From Burkholderiales bacterium PBB1 (GTDB lineage Bacteria > Pseudomonadota > Gammaproteobacteria > Burkholderiales > Burkholderiaceae_C), in contig NKIN01000002.1 in assembly GCA_002255905.1 (NCBI GenBank), positions 248,001 through 312,000 on the forward strand: a stretch of DNA of 64,000 bases. The letters are read 5' to 3'. The notes below the pieces were generated by a model that was not told where the DNA came from, ran no database searches, and was given only the letters and a program-made list of their open reading frames with translations. Positions within the stretch are counted from its first letter, which is position 1, and each line of letters begins with the position of its first letter. The position numbers were made by a program, and so were the translations under genes. Positions 32,325 through 43,187 of this stretch are shown here, piece by piece.

Positions 32325-32379
32325 AAAGTCGTGCCAACTTTTGTTCACAGCCCTCGATGGGCACAGAAAGGCTCTGACC

Positions 32380-33417
32380 ATGACTTTCGCGCTGAAACGT
32401 GTCGCACTTCTCTCCGTGGCCTTGGTGACCGCCGCGAGCACCTCCTACGCCCAGGACATCACCGGTGCCGGAGCCAGCTTCCCCGCGCCGCTCTATGCCA
32501 AATGGGCCGACGCCTACAACAAGGCCACCGGCGCGCGTGTCAATTACCAATCGGTCGGGTCGGGCGCAGGCATCAAGCAGATACGCGCCAAGACGGTCGA
32601 TTTCGGTGCATCGGACATGCCGCTGAAGGACGAGGAACTGGCCAAGGACGGCATGGTGCAGTTCCCCACGGTCATCGGCGGTGTGGTTCCGGTGGTCAAC
32701 ATCAAGGGCATCGCCCCCGGACAGATCAAGCTCACTGGCGAAGTGCTCGGCGACATCTACCTCGGCAAGATCACAAAGTGGAATGATCCTGCGCTGACGG
32801 CGCTGAATCCGGGTGTTCCGTTGCCTGATGACGCCATCTCCGTGGTGCGTCGCGCCGATGGTTCCGGCACCAGCTTCATCTTCACCAACTACCTGTCGAA
32901 GGCCAATGCCGAGTGGAAGGCCAAGGTCGGTGAGGGCACTGCTGTGAACTGGCCCACGGGTGCGGGCGGCAAGGGCAATGAAGGCGTCGCTGCGTTCATT
33001 TCCCGCCTGCCGAATTCGATCGGCTATGTCGAGTACGCCTACGTCAAGCAGAACAAGATGACGTACACCCAGTTGAAGAACCAGACCGGTGCCTTCGTCA
33101 GCCCCGACGATGTCAACTTCAAGGCCGCTGCGGCGGGCGCCGACTGGACGAAGAGCTTCTACCAGATCCTGACCGATCAGCCGGGCAAAGAGGCCTGGCC
33201 GCTGACGGGCGCCACCTTCATCATCATGCACAAGGCGCAGGACAAGCCGGTCCAGGCGGCCAATTCACTGAAGTTCTTCGAGTGGGCCTACAGCGGTGGC
33301 GACAAGATGGCTGCCGATCTGGAATACGTGCCGTTGCCTGAAGCAGTCAAGGCGCTGGTTCGCAACCAGTGGGCAGAGATCAAGGATCCGTCCGGCAAGG
33401 CCATCGCCTACAAGTGA
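32380..33417 (+). CDS. pstS: Phosphate-binding periplasmic protein PstS
   Basis: Captures inorganic phosphate in the periplasm for the PstCAB transporter. 345 residues with a signal peptide cleaved near TSYAQ-DITG (about residue 24). The mature start ITGAGASFPAPLYAKWADAY and phosphate-binding loops VGSGAGIKQI, VDFGASDMPL and RRADGSGTSFIFTNYLS are canonical. The ATG at 32380 is the one directly before the signal peptide. First gene of pstSCAB-phoU-phoBR, probably PhoB-controlled through the Pho box at 32307. Confidence 0.97.
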   Translation: MTFALKRVALLSVALVTAASTSYAQDITGAGASFPAPLYAKWADAYNKATGARVNYQSVGSGAGIKQIRAKTVDFGASDMPLKDEELAKDGMVQFPTVIGGVVPVVNIKGIAPGQIKLTGEVLGDIYLGKITKWNDPALTALNPGVPLPDDAISVVRRADGSGTSFIFTNYLSKANAEWKAKVGEGTAVNWPTGAGGKGNEGVAAFISRLPNSIGYVEYAYVKQNKMTYTQLKNQTGAFVSPDDVNFKAAAAGADWTKSFYQILTDQPGKEAWPLTGATFIIMHKAQDKPVQAANSLKFFEWAYSGGDKMAADLEYVPLPEAVKALVRNQWAEIKDPSGKAIAYK

Positions 33418-33491
33418 TCGATCCAGGCCGACGGCGCTCGCCGTCGGCCGGTCCGCCTGTTCAGCGCGTGGTTCCGTAACCTGGAGAAATC

Positions 33492-34511
33492 GTGGCCGCT
33501 ACACTTCCCGCGTCTCCCTACGACAACAAAAACATGGAACGGTCCGACCCCATGGACAGGCCGCCTGAAGAGCGCCGATCGTCCCCGTGGATCGACAAGG
33601 TGTTCTCGGCGGCCGCGCACGGCGCTGCGCTGCTAACCCTGGCGTTATTGGTGGGCATCATCGGCTCGCTGGTCGTGGGCGCTTGGCCTGCCATCTCGAA
33701 GTACGGCCTGGGTTTCCTGTGGAACAGCGAGTGGGACCCAGTCCAGGAAAACTTCGGCGGCCTGGTGATGATCTACGGCACGCTGATGACCTCGTTCATC
33801 GCGTTGCTGATCGCGGTGCCAGTGAGTTTCGGCATTGCGTTGTTCCTGACCGAACTGGCGCCGAGCTGGTTGCGTCGGCCGCTGGGCGTCGCGGTCGAAC
33901 TGCTGGCGGCTGTGCCGTCGATCGTCTACGGCATGTGGGGCTTGCTGGTGTTCAGCCCGGTGCTGTCGACTTACGTCCAGCAGCCGCTGCAAAAGCTGTT
34001 TGCCGATGTTCCGGTGTTGCGCGACCTCGTGTCCGGCGCCCCAGTGGGCATCGGCATCCTGTCGGCGGGCATCATCCTGGCGATCATGATCATCCCGTTC
34101 ATCGCCTCGGTGATGCGCGACGTGTTCGAGGTCACGCCTGCGATGCTCAAGGAATCGGCCTATGCGCTTGGCTCGACGACCTGGGAGGTGGTTTTCAAGA
34201 TCGTGCTGCCGTACACCAAGACCGGTGTCATCGGCGGCATCATGCTGGGCCTCGGTCGTGCCATCGGCGAGACGATGGCGGTCACTTTCGTGATCGGTAA
34301 TTTCAACCAGTTGAACAGCCTGTCGCTGTTCGAAGCGGCCAACAGCATCACCTCGGCGCTGGCGAATGAATTTGCCGAGGCTGGCGAGGGCTTGCACCAA
34401 GCCTCGCTGATCTACCTCGGGCTGGTGCTCTTCTTCATCACCTTTGTCATCCTGTCGCTGTCCAAGCTGCTGCTGGCACGATTGCGCAAGAACGAGGGCA
34501 GCCGCTCATGA
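33492..34511 (+). CDS. pstC: Phosphate ABC transporter permease PstC
   Basis: Inner-membrane channel subunit. 339 residues with a hydrophilic N-terminal extension of about 35 residues and then six membrane segments. The EAA loop interacting with PstB reads [20 protein letters not shown], followed by [16 protein letters not shown]. The start is GTG at 33492 with GGAG five bases upstream; ATGs at 33534 and 33552 are alternatives that would shorten the extension. It overlaps pstA by ATGA. Confidence 0.95.
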   Translation: MAATLPASPYDNKNMERSDPMDRPPEERRSSPWIDKVFSAAAHGAALLTLALLVGIIGSLVVGAWPAISKYGLGFLWNSEWDPVQENFGGLVMIYGTLMTSFIALLIAVPVSFGIALFLTELAPSWLRRPLGVAVELLAAVPSIVYGMWGLLVFSPVLSTYVQQPLQKLFADVPVLRDLVSGAPVGIGILSAGIILAIMIIPFIASVMRDVFEVTPAMLKESAYALGSTTWEVVFKIVLPYTKTGVIGGIMLGLGRAIGETMAVTFVIGNFNQLNSLSLFEAANSITSALANEFAEAGEGLHQASLIYLGLVLFFITFVILSLSKLLLARLRKNEGSRS

Positions 34512-35377
34512 GCATCGACACCACTTTGCAGGCCTCGCGGTTGGCCAGGCACCGCAGCCGCAAGACCGTCAATGCGGTTGCGATGGTGCTGTGCATGAGC
34601 GCGATGGCGTTCGGCCTGTTCTGGCTGGCGTGGATCCTGTTCGAGACCGTTCGCCTGGGCATCGGCGGATTGACGCTGTCGATCTTCACCGAGATGACGC
34701 CACCGCCGCAGGCTGAGACCGGTGGTTTGCTCAACGCCATCTTCGGCTCGCTGGTGATGGTGTCGCTCGCCACCTTGCTCGGCACGCCGATCGGTGTGAT
34801 GGCGGGGGTGTACCTGGCCGAGTACGGCCAGAAGACCTGGTTGGGCAACACCACCCGGTTCATCAACGACATCCTGCTGTCGGCACCGTCGATCGTCATC
34901 GGCCTGTTCATCTACACCGTGGTGGTGGCGCCGATGAAGTCGTTTTCAGGTTTTGCCGGCGTGCTGGCGCTGGCCCTGATCGTCATTCCTGTGGTCATCC
35001 GCACGACCGAGAACATGCTGTCGCTGATCCCCGGGGCCCTGCGCGAAGCCGCCTACGCGCTGGGGACACCGAAGTGGAAGGTGATCCTGGCCATCACACT
35101 GAAGTCCGCGCGAGCGGGGGTGATCACGGGCGTGCTGCTAGCCGTGGCGCGGATTGCGGGCGAGACCGCGCCGCTGTTGTTCACGGCCTTGTCGAACCAG
35201 TTCTGGTCTTCAAGCCTGGGGCAGCCGATGGCGAGCCTGCCTGTCACGATTTTCAAATTTGCACTCAGCCCCTACGAGAACTGGCAGAAGCTGGCCTGGG
35301 CCGGGGTGTTCCTGATCACGCTGGGAGTGCTTGCACTGAACATCCTGGCGCGTGTGCTGTTCCGCAACAAGAGCTGA
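34508..35377 (+). CDS. pstA: Phosphate ABC transporter permease PstA
   Basis: Second channel subunit, 289 residues with six membrane segments. The loop [20 protein letters not shown] and [21 protein letters not shown] are the family signatures. The ATG overlaps the pstC stop by 4 bases. pstB follows after 18 bases. Confidence 0.96.
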   Translation: MSIDTTLQASRLARHRSRKTVNAVAMVLCMSAMAFGLFWLAWILFETVRLGIGGLTLSIFTEMTPPPQAETGGLLNAIFGSLVMVSLATLLGTPIGVMAGVYLAEYGQKTWLGNTTRFINDILLSAPSIVIGLFIYTVVVAPMKSFSGFAGVLALALIVIPVVIRTTENMLSLIPGALREAAYALGTPKWKVILAITLKSARAGVITGVLLAVARIAGETAPLLFTALSNQFWSSSLGQPMASLPVTIFKFALSPYENWQKLAWAGVFLITLGVLALNILARVLFRNKS

Positions 35378-35395
35378 CGAACGGAGTCCTGACAC

Positions 35396-36181
35396 ATGGA
35401 CAAGAAAGTCGACGTTCCGGTGAACGAGAAGATCAAGATTTCGGTGCGTAACCTGAACTTCTATTACGGGAAGTTCCATGCACTGAAGAACATCAACCTC
35501 GACCTGCCGGAGAAAAAGGTCACCGCCTTCATCGGCCCGTCGGGGTGTGGCAAATCAACCCTGCTGCGCACCTTCAACCGGATGTTCGAGCTGTACCCGG
35601 AGCAGCGTGCCGAGGGTGAGATCCTGCTCGATGGAGAAAACATCCTCACGTCGAAGAAGGACGTGTCGCTGATGCGCGCCAATGTCGGCATGGTCTTTCA
35701 GAAGCCGACGCCGTTCCCGATGTCGATCTACGACAACATCGCTTTCGGCGTCCGCTTGTTCGAGACCTTGCCGCGCGCCGAGATGGACGAGCGTGTCGAG
35801 TGGGCGCTCAAGAAGGCAGCCTTGTGGAACGAGGTCAAGGACAAGATCAACCAGAGCGGCTCGGGCTTGTCTGGCGGTCAGCAGCAGCGCCTGTGCATCG
35901 CGCGTGGCATTGCCATCAAGCCCGAGGTGTTGTTGCTCGACGAGCCGTGCTCCGCACTCGACCCGATCTCCACCGGCAAGATCGAGGAACTGATCCACGA
36001 ACTGAAGTCGGACTACACCGTGTTGATCGTCACCCACAACATGCAGCAGGCAGCGCGCAGCTCGGACTACACCGCCTACATGTACCTCGGCGACCTGATC
36101 GAATTCGGCCCGACCTCGGAGCTGTTCATGAAGCCGAAGAAGAAGGACACCGAGGATTACATCACCGGCCGTTTCGGTTGA
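35396..36181 (+). CDS. pstB: Phosphate ABC transporter ATP-binding protein PstB
   Basis: Cytoplasmic ATPase driving phosphate import. 261 residues: Walker [10 protein letters not shown] (47-55), Q-loop [20 protein letters not shown] signature [14 protein letters not shown], Walker [14 protein letters not shown] and the H-loop [14 protein letters not shown]. The PstB-type ending [10 protein letters not shown] is present. A GGAG ribosome-binding site lies about 10 bases before the ATG. Confidence 0.98.
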   Translation: MDKKVDVPVNEKIKISVRNLNFYYGKFHALKNINLDLPEKKVTAFIGPSGCGKSTLLRTFNRMFELYPEQRAEGEILLDGENILTSKKDVSLMRANVGMVFQKPTPFPMSIYDNIAFGVRLFETLPRAEMDERVEWALKKAALWNEVKDKINQSGSGLSGGQQQRLCIARGIAIKPEVLLLDEPCSALDPISTGKIEELIHELKSDYTVLIVTHNMQQAARSSDYTAYMYLGDLIEFGPTSELFMKPKKKDTEDYITGRFG

Positions 36182-36212
36182 TGCGGCGCACGGCATACAC
36201 AGGGAGTCAGCC

Positions 36213-36920
36213 ATGAGTGAAAAACACCTCTCGACCCAGTTCGACACCGAGCTCAGCGGCATTTCGACGCGGGTGCTCGAGATGGGCGGCCTGGTCGAGT
36301 CACAGGTCGCGCAGGCGGTTTACGCGCTGACCCATTTCAGCGCCGAGACGGCGTCCCAAGTGCTGGTCCTGGAAGAGACCGTCAACACGATGGAAGTCGA
36401 GATCGATCGTGACTTGTCGAGCATCATCGCCAGGCGCCAACCGACCGCGCGCGATCTGCGCCTGCTGATCGCCATCAGCAAGACCATCGCGAACCTCGAG
36501 CGCGTGGGCGACGAGGCTGCCCGCGTGGCCCGAACGGTGCAACGACTGATCAACACTGGCGTTTCGAGCAGGCTGCGCCTGCCGGTGGCGGATCTGAAAT
36601 TCGAATCCGAGCTCGCCGTTGCCCAGTTGCGCAAGGCGCTCGACGCCTTTGCACGACTCGACGTCGAGAAGGCGCTGGAAGTGCTCAAGCAAGACGATCA
36701 GATCGATCAAGAGTTTGAGGGCCTGATGCGCAAGCTCATCACCTTCATGATGGAAGACCCGCGGACGATCTCCTCGAGCATCGATCTGGTGTTCGTGGCC
36801 AAGGCGATCGAGCGGGTCGGTGACCACGCCAAGAACCTCGCGGAGCAGATCATCTACATCGTCAAGGGGACGGATGTGAGGCACAACACCGTCGAGGAAG
36901 TCGAGACCATGGTGCGATGA
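36213..36920 (+). CDS. phoU: Phosphate transport system regulator PhoU
   Basis: Links PstSCAB to the PhoR kinase and represses the Pho response when phosphate is plentiful. 235 residues, two three-helix PhoU repeats: the first has TEVNTME-like acid clusters (EETVNTMEVEIDRDLSSIIARRQPTARDLRLL), the second RKLITFMMEDPRTISSSIDLVFVAKAIERVGDHAKN. The metal-binding E-D motifs are intact in both. It lies between pstB and phoB in the usual order. Confidence 0.97.
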   Translation: MSEKHLSTQFDTELSGISTRVLEMGGLVESQVAQAVYALTHFSAETASQVLVLEETVNTMEVEIDRDLSSIIARRQPTARDLRLLIAISKTIANLERVGDEAARVARTVQRLINTGVSSRLRLPVADLKFESELAVAQLRKALDAFARLDVEKALEVLKQDDQIDQEFEGLMRKLITFMMEDPRTISSSIDLVFVAKAIERVGDHAKNLAEQIIYIVKGTDVRHNTVEEVETMVR

Positions 36921-36942
36921 GACACCGATCGAGGAGCCCAAG

Positions 36943-37644
<702 letters not shown>

Positions 37645-37663
37645 GCGCCTCGGGCCTCATCGA

Positions 37664-39058
37664 ATGGGCTGGCTTTTCCCGCGGCTGCTGGCCGCATCGA
37701 CGAGCGTGCTGGTCACTGGTCTGTTGGGCTGGCTGGTCGGTCGCGCCTCACATGTCCCGGTGCTGGGCGCACTGCTGGGTGCGTCGCTGGGCGCGCTGGG
37801 CTACGCGTCGCTCGACGCGTTGCGCGGGCAGCGCTTTCTCAAGTGGCTGCAGTCCTGGAACGGTGCATCGGCGCCGCGGGACTCGGGCTTCTGGGGTGAG
37901 GTTGGCTACCGTGTCGAACGATCCACGCGATCGCTGGAACAACAGATCGAGCGAGAGAAAGTTCGCCTCGAGCAATTCCTGTCTGCGATCGAAGCCTCAC
38001 CCAATGGCGTGATGTTGCTGGACGTCAACGACCAGATCGAATGGTGCAATTCGGTCGCGGCCGATCACTTCGGCCTCGATCCGCAACGCGATCGCCTTCA
38101 GCCCATCACCAACCTGATACGCGCGCCGATCTTCGTGGCCTACCTGCAGGCGGGGCAGTTCGACGAAGCGGTCAGCTTCCCGGGCCCGGGTTCTCGCGGC
38201 ACGGTGTCGGTGTTGATCAAACCCTACGGCGAGTCGATGAAACTGGTGCTGTCGCAAGACATCACCGAGCGCGAGCGCAACGACAGCATGCGGCGAGGTT
38301 TCGTCGCCAATGTGTCCCACGAGATCCGCACGCCGTTGACGGTGCTCTCCGGCTTCATCGAGACGATGTCCAGCCTGCAGTTGACCGACGTGGAGCGGCG
38401 CCGCGTCATTGAGCTGATGGCGCAGCAGGCGCAGCGCATGCAACTGCTGGTCGGCGATCTGCTGACGCTGGCGCAGCTCGAAGGCAGTCCGCGGCCACCC
38501 GCGGATCGCTGGGTTCCGGTGCAGCAGTTGCTGACACAGGTGCGTGCGGCTGCCGAGGCCCTGTCAGCCGGGCGGCACACGCTGGTCTGCGGCAGTGCCG
38601 CGATGCCAGAAGGGGGAGGCGACCTGATCGCCGGTGCGGAGCAGGAACTGCACAGCGCGATCGCGAACCTCGTCAACAACGCGATCCGCTACACGCCCAG
38701 TGGCGGTGCGGTCCATGTGTCGTGGGTGGTGCGCGCGGACGGTGTGGGTGAACTCGAAGTGCGCGACACCGGCATTGGGATCGAGAAGGAGCATCTGCCG
38801 CGACTCACCGAACGTTTCTACCGCGTCGATGGCAGTCGGTCGCGGGACACCGGAGGCACGGGGTTAGGGCTGTCCATCGTCAAGCACGTGGTTCAACGCC
38901 ATGGTGGTGAGCTCGAGATCCGCAGCGAACTCGGCAAGGGGTCCAGCTTCAAGCTCGTGTTTCCGGCCGCACGTGTGCGTGTGGCCTCTGCTGCGTCAGA
39001 GCCTGAGGCGACCGTTGCGCAACCGGGTACCGAGGCCGCGCTCGGGATCGCAGACTGA
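37664..39058 (+). CDS. phoR: Phosphate regulon sensor kinase PhoR
   Basis: Inner-membrane kinase that phosphorylates PhoB when phosphate is scarce. 464 residues: two membrane segments (about 5-27 and 31-52), a PAS domain (about 105-200), HisKA with NVSHEIRTPLTVL (His219), and an ATPase domain with NLVNNAIRYTP, VRDTGIGIEKEHL and GGTGLGLSIVKH. There is no large periplasmic loop, as in E. coli PhoR. It ends 5 bases before the convergent GT39-like gene; no terminator is seen there. Confidence 0.96.
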   Translation: MGWLFPRLLAASTSVLVTGLLGWLVGRASHVPVLGALLGASLGALGYASLDALRGQRFLKWLQSWNGASAPRDSGFWGEVGYRVERSTRSLEQQIEREKVRLEQFLSAIEASPNGVMLLDVNDQIEWCNSVAADHFGLDPQRDRLQPITNLIRAPIFVAYLQAGQFDEAVSFPGPGSRGTVSVLIKPYGESMKLVLSQDITERERNDSMRRGFVANVSHEIRTPLTVLSGFIETMSSLQLTDVERRRVIELMAQQAQRMQLLVGDLLTLAQLEGSPRPPADRWVPVQQLLTQVRAAAEALSAGRHTLVCGSAAMPEGGGDLIAGAEQELHSAIANLVNNAIRYTPSGGAVHVSWVVRADGVGELEVRDTGIGIEKEHLPRLTERFYRVDGSRSRDTGGTGLGLSIVKHVVQRHGGELEIRSELGKGSSFKLVFPAARVRVASAASEPEATVAQPGTEAALGIAD

Positions 39059-39063
39059 TCTGA

Positions 39064-40770
39064 TCATCGCGTGGCGGGTCGGCCTGCAGCCGATCGAGCG
39101 GTGCTGCTCGGCAGGCGTTGGTAGATCGCCACCCACTCGGTGCGGTCGGTGGGCCGGTTGACGCGCGCGACCAGCGTCCAGCCCGGCGGTGCGGGATGCT
39201 TGCCGGCCTTTGCCTCCGGTTGCAGCAGGTAGGTGCAGCGGGTGTCTGTCGCCCCGTTCGTGCCATCCACGCGGAATCCGCCGAAGTACTCAAGTGAAGC
39301 CCATACGCTGCGGGGCAGCCGAGACGCCGCGATGCACGCATCAGGCGGCACATGCTGGGCCACGCGGGTGACCAGTGGCCGCAGGCTGCGCGCGTAGTCC
39401 AGCACTGGCAGCATCAGCGTCATCAACAGCAACCAGCACAGCGCCACACCACTGGCCGGCAACACCAGACTCTTCCACAGCGCATGCTGGTTGCGACCGG
39501 TTCGCCAGCGCACCAGCCACACCCAGGCGAGGCTGCCGGCAGCTGCCAGCAGCAGCGCGAGCAAAGAGAACTGCGAGACGAAGCCGGGAGCGAGTTTCAC
39601 GACGTTCTGCGCCGGGCGCACCGGGAAGCCGATCTGCAGCGAGGAGTAGATGATCCAGAACGCGATCGCGCAGAGACTGAAAAAGAACACCGAGAACCAG
39701 TCGACCGCCGCAGCCGTGCTGCGCTTGAGTGTTGGCAAGGCAAAAGCGGCCAGCAGCGCAAAGCCCGGCAGCGACAGCATCAACACGCGATCCTGGCCGC
39801 CCATCACGACGCTGGCTGCGGCGGTCACGGCCGCGCAGCTCAAGGGCACTGCAATGTGGCGGTTCGGGATATGGCGGCGCCAACGCCACAGTGTCCACAG
39901 CGCCAAGGGCCACACCGGCCACAGAAACCACAACCATTGACGGACCACGGCCGTCACGCTGTCCAGGGTGCTGTAGCTGCCGACCTGCGAAGTCCACAAA
40001 TCGAAAACCGTGGCCATCGCAGCGGTCAATGCCGTGGCACTCGCCACCCATGGCGTGAACCGCCGAACGACCGGGTAGTCAGACCTTGCGCACACCAGGC
40101 TGCCCGACAGACCGAGCGCGAGCGCGATGCTCGGCGCGCCACTGCCAGCCAGCGCTGGCAGGCCCAGCATGATGGCGAGCTTGGCGCCTATGCCACGGGA
40201 AGGGCTGGCGGCCATCGCATACGTGTAGAGCGCCACACAGGCCAGTTGGGTCAGCTCCGGTGTCGTCTCGTGGCCCAGCTGCAGCAGCCCCAGCGTCGCA
40301 ATCAGGGCCAGCAGCGCACCGTCGGCCATGGCCCGGGCGTAATCGACCGGGTCGGCCTCACCGCCGAAGGCGAAGGGCAATGGTTGGGCTGCTTCGGTGC
40401 GTGCCAGGTGGTAGGCCGCATACCAGGTCAGCGCCAGCACCGCCACCAGCAACATGGCAAACGGCAGCCTCGCGGCCAGTGCTGGATCGATCCAGGGGCT
40501 GAGCAATCGAATGAAGATTGCACCCAGCCAGTAGGGCACGGGTGCAGGGTCGGCCGTGACGCCGCCCACGGTGGGCATCCACCACGGCGAGTGCCCATCG
40601 GCCATGCTGAACATGTAGCCGAATGCCGTCACATCGGCGTTGCGCCAGGGGTCTCGCCCGAACAGCCCCGGCAGCACATAGGCCGCGCAGAACAGCAGCA
40701 AGGCCCAGCGCGGCAGCCGTTGCGCGGCGCGCTGCGAGACCAGGGCGGGATTCAGTGTGGAATGGACCAT
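39064..40770 (-). CDS. GT39/ArnT-like membrane glycosyltransferase
   Basis: 568 residues, with about 12 membrane segments and a soluble C-terminal domain. Near the N-terminus LPGLFGRDPWRNADVTAFGYMFSMADG resembles the first extracytoplasmic loop of the ArnT/PMT class, whose acidic residue is catalytic. Members move a sugar from a lipid-linked donor to lipid A, protein or another acceptor; donor and acceptor here are unknown. The start lies just downstream of the rpmE2 terminator, so it is probably transcribed separately. Confidence 0.75.
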   Translation of the reverse strand: MVHSTLNPALVSQRAAQRLPRWALLLFCAAYVLPGLFGRDPWRNADVTAFGYMFSMADGHSPWWMPTVGGVTADPAPVPYWLGAIFIRLLSPWIDPALAARLPFAMLLVAVLALTWYAAYHLARTEAAQPLPFAFGGEADPVDYARAMADGALLALIATLGLLQLGHETTPELTQLACVALYTYAMAASPSRGIGAKLAIMLGLPALAGSGAPSIALALGLSGSLVCARSDYPVVRRFTPWVASATALTAAMATVFDLWTSQVGSYSTLDSVTAVVRQWLWFLWPVWPLALWTLWRWRRHIPNRHIAVPLSCAAVTAAASVVMGGQDRVLMLSLPGFALLAAFALPTLKRSTAAAVDWFSVFFFSLCAIAFWIIYSSLQIGFPVRPAQNVVKLAPGFVSQFSLLALLLAAAGSLAWVWLVRWRTGRNQHALWKSLVLPASGVALCWLLLMTLMLPVLDYARSLRPLVTRVAQHVPPDACIAASRLPRSVWASLEYFGGFRVDGTNGATDTRCTYLLQPEAKAGKHPAPPGWTLVARVNRPTDRTEWVAIYQRLPSSTARSAAGRPATR

Positions 40771-40772
40771 GC

Positions 40773-40796
40773 AAAAAAAGGCAGCCGAGGCTGCCT
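40773..40796 (-). terminator. Terminator after rpmE2
   Basis: Inverted repeat AGGCAGCC (40779-40786) and GGCTGCCT (40789-40796). On the minus strand it is followed by a run of seven T (40779-40773). It lies 28 bases after the rpmE2 stop. Confidence 0.9.
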
Positions 40797-40824
40797 TTCT
40801 GAACGTGCGGGTGTGTGAACCGGC

Positions 40825-41079
40825 TTACTTCTTGAGGTGCGCAAACTTGTTGCGGAACTTCTCGACACGGCCGCCCAGCGAGTCGACGCTCTTTTGCGTG
40901 CCCGTATAGAACGGATGCGATTCGCTGGTGGTTTCGAGCTTGAACAGCGGCACTTCGCGGCCATCGTCGAGCTTGATGGTTTCCTTGGCCGTGGCGCACG
41001 AGCGCGTGACGAACTTGAAACCGTTGGACAGATCGACGAAGCAGACGTCGCGGTAGTTGGGATGGATGCCGTCTTTCAT
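40825..41079 (-). CDS. rpmE2: 50S ribosomal protein L31, type B
   Basis: 84 residues. [20 protein letters not shown] and [26 protein letters not shown] are the L31 signatures. The CxxC zinc-binding cysteines are absent, which defines the zinc-independent type B form that in several bacteria replaces the zinc form under zinc limitation. It lies 173 bases after rho on the same strand. That gap holds a TACAAT on the minus strand near 41153-41158, a possible -10. Confidence 0.95.
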   Translation of the reverse strand: MKDGIHPNYRDVCFVDLSNGFKFVTRSCATAKETIKLDDGREVPLFKLETTSESHPFYTGTQKSVDSLGGRVEKFRNKFAHLKK

Positions 41080-41252
41080 GGGAGCCTCAGTGCAGTGTTT
41101 CGGGAGCCACGTCGAACCGTTCGACGCACTTGCCGTTGGAGGAAAACCAAAGATTGTAGCTTGTGATGATCTCTAAAGCCGGTCAACTTGCGAGTCGATC
41201 GGCGTTCGCCGGGCAGACGAAACACCCCGCAGGGGCTGTCCGATGTCCGGCC

Positions 41253-42515
41253 TCACCCACCGCGACGCATCATGTCGAAGAAGTCATGATTGGTCTTGGT
41301 GGACTTCATCTTGTCGAGAATGAATTCCATCGCCTCGATCTCGTCCATCGGATAGAGCAACTTGCGCAGTATCCAGGTCTTTTGCAGGATCTCGGGTTTC
41401 AGCAGCAGTTCTTCGCGGCGAGTGCCCGACTTGTTCAGCAGGATCGATGGGTAAACGCGCTTCTCGGCCATGCGCCGATCCAGGTGGATCTCGCAGTTGC
41501 CGGTACCCTTGAACTCTTCGTAGATCACCTCGTCCATCCGGCTGCCGGTGTCGACCAGCGCGGTACCGATGATGGTCAGTGAGCCGCCTTCCTCGATGTT
41601 GCGTGCTGCGCCGAAGAAGCGCTTCGGGCGTTGCAGCGCATTCGCATCGACGCCACCAGTCAATACCTTGCCAGACGACGGCAGCACATTGTTGTAAGCG
41701 CGTGCCAGGCGGGTGATCGAGTCGAGCAGGATCACCACGTCCTTCTTCATCTCGACCAGGCGCTTGGCGCGCTCGATCACCATTTCGGCGACCTGCACGT
41801 GGCGCTGTGCCGGCTCGTCGAAGGTGGAGCTGATGACCTCGCCGCGCACGGTGCGCTGCATCTCCGTCACTTCTTCCGGCCGTTCGTCGACCAGCAGAAC
41901 GATCAGGTGTGCTTCGGGGTAGTTGGCAACGATGGCGTGCGCGAGCTGCTGCATCATCACCGTCTTGCCGCTCTTCGGGGCCGACACCAGCAACGCGCGC
42001 TGGCCTTTGCCGATCGGCGCGATCAGATCGACGATGCGGGCGGTGATGTTCTCATCGGACTTGATGTCACGTTCCAGCTTGAACTGCTCTTTCGGGAAGA
42101 GCGGCGTCAAGTTCTCGAACATGATCTTGTTCTTGCTCTGCTCGGGGGTCAGGCCATTGACCTTGTCGACCTTGACCAGCGCGAAATAGCGCTCGCCGTC
42201 CTTCGGCACCCGCACCTCGCCTTCGACATCGTCCCCGGTGTGCAGATTGAAACGCCGGATCTGGCTGGGGCTCAGGTAGATGTCGTCGGTCGATGCCATG
42301 TAGCTGGCGTCCGGCGCGCGCAGAAAACCGAATCCGTCGGGCAGCACCTCCAGCACGCCATCACCAAAGACCTGCTCGCCGCCCTTGGCGCGCTTCTTCA
42401 TGATGGCAAACATCAGCTCCTGCTTGCGCAGGCGCGTGACGTTCTCGATCTCCAGTGCCTCGCCCATCGTGATGAGTTCGGAAACGTGGAGCGCTTTCAG
42501 TTCAGACAGGTGCAT
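41253..42515 (-). CDS. rho: Transcription termination factor Rho
   Basis: Hexameric RNA helicase that ends transcription at untranslated RNA. 420 residues, the usual length. N-terminal [32 protein letters not shown], cold-shock-like RNA-binding domain with [12 protein letters not shown], Walker [11 protein letters not shown], Walker [18 protein letters not shown], and the Q/R-loop region [22 protein letters not shown]. The ATG at 42515 starts the conserved N-terminus. It is downstream of trxA, as in E. coli and relatives, and has a leader of about 220 bases. Confidence 0.98.
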   Translation of the reverse strand: MHLSELKALHVSELITMGEALEIENVTRLRKQELMFAIMKKRAKGGEQVFGDGVLEVLPDGFGFLRAPDASYMASTDDIYLSPSQIRRFNLHTGDDVEGEVRVPKDGERYFALVKVDKVNGLTPEQSKNKIMFENLTPLFPKEQFKLERDIKSDENITARIVDLIAPIGKGQRALLVSAPKSGKTVMMQQLAHAIVANYPEAHLIVLLVDERPEEVTEMQRTVRGEVISSTFDEPAQRHVQVAEMVIERAKRLVEMKKDVVILLDSITRLARAYNNVLPSSGKVLTGGVDANALQRPKRFFGAARNIEEGGSLTIIGTALVDTGSRMDEVIYEEFKGTGNCEIHLDRRMAEKRVYPSILLNKSGTRREELLLKPEILQKTWILRKLLYPMDEIEAMEFILDKMKSTKTNHDFFDMMRRGG

Positions 42516-42736
42516 GGAGGCATAACCAGGAAGGAGGGCGAAGTCTGGAGTGGTGCTATGGCGCCCTTGGTCCGGGGGCCGATGCAAGGCGCCATCGATG
42601 ATGATGCGCTGTGGAACCGGGGTCTTGCGGCAAGCCCGCCAGCTTCGAATGGCGGTATCGCTGGTGCGCCTTGACCTGAGCGTCAGGTGGACGGCGACTG
42701 AAGGGGTGAGGTGGAGAACCTCACCCAAGCCCAAAC

Positions 42737-42767
42737 ATTATAGGTTGCCGTCTATGAAGGCTGTCAA
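42737..42767 (-). promoter_or_regulatory. Probable rho promoter within the end of trxA
   Basis: On the minus strand TTGACA (42767-42762) and TATAAT (42742-42737) both match consensus perfectly, with a 19-base spacer, longer than the optimal 17. The TATAAT overlaps the trxA stop codon. Transcription from here would give rho an untranslated leader of about 215 bases. Confidence 0.65.
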
Positions 42768-43067
42768 CTGTGCCTTCGTGAGCGCGCCGACCTTGGTCGC
42801 GGCAAGCGCGCCGTCCTTGAAGAGCATCAGTGTCGGGATGCCACGGATGCCGTACTTCGCGGGGATGTCACGGTTCTCGTCCACGTTCATCTTCGTGATC
42901 TGCAGCCGGCCGTCATAGGCCTTCGAGACCTCGTCGAGGATCGGTGCGATGGCCTTGCAAGGGCCGCACCATTCGGCCCAGTAGTCCACCAGAACGGGTT
43001 TGCTGGATTGGATGACATCGCTCTGGAACGACGCGTCGGAGGTGTGTTTGATCAGTTCGCTGCTCAT
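42738..43067 (-). CDS. trxA: Thioredoxin 1
   Basis: Cytoplasmic disulfide reductase, 109 residues. Active site WCGPC with Cys34 and Cys37 in VLVDYWAEWCGPCKAIAPIL. The cis-proline loop GIRGIPTLMLFKDG and ending TKAQLTAFIDGNL are normal. It starts at 43067 and is followed by rho on the same strand. Confidence 0.98.
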   Translation of the reverse strand: MSSELIKHTSDASFQSDVIQSSKPVLVDYWAEWCGPCKAIAPILDEVSKAYDGRLQITKMNVDENRDIPAKYGIRGIPTLMLFKDGALAATKVGALTKAQLTAFIDGNL

Positions 43068-43187
43068 GATGAGTCCTCGGTACGAGCGGGCCCGGAGTAG
43101 GGCGACAAGGCACAATGATTTTGACACATCGGGCTCATCGCCTCGCGGCACAAGCGCTTGCGTCGAGTGTGTTTTCCTATCGCCACG

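Noticed and set aside
39059-39063. A terminator between phoR and the GT39-like gene
   Set aside because: Only 5 bases separate the convergent stops, and no hairpin with a T-run was found.
41215-41252. A terminator after rho
   Set aside because: Only a 4-bp CCCC/GGGG stem with TGTTT was seen; too weak to annotate.
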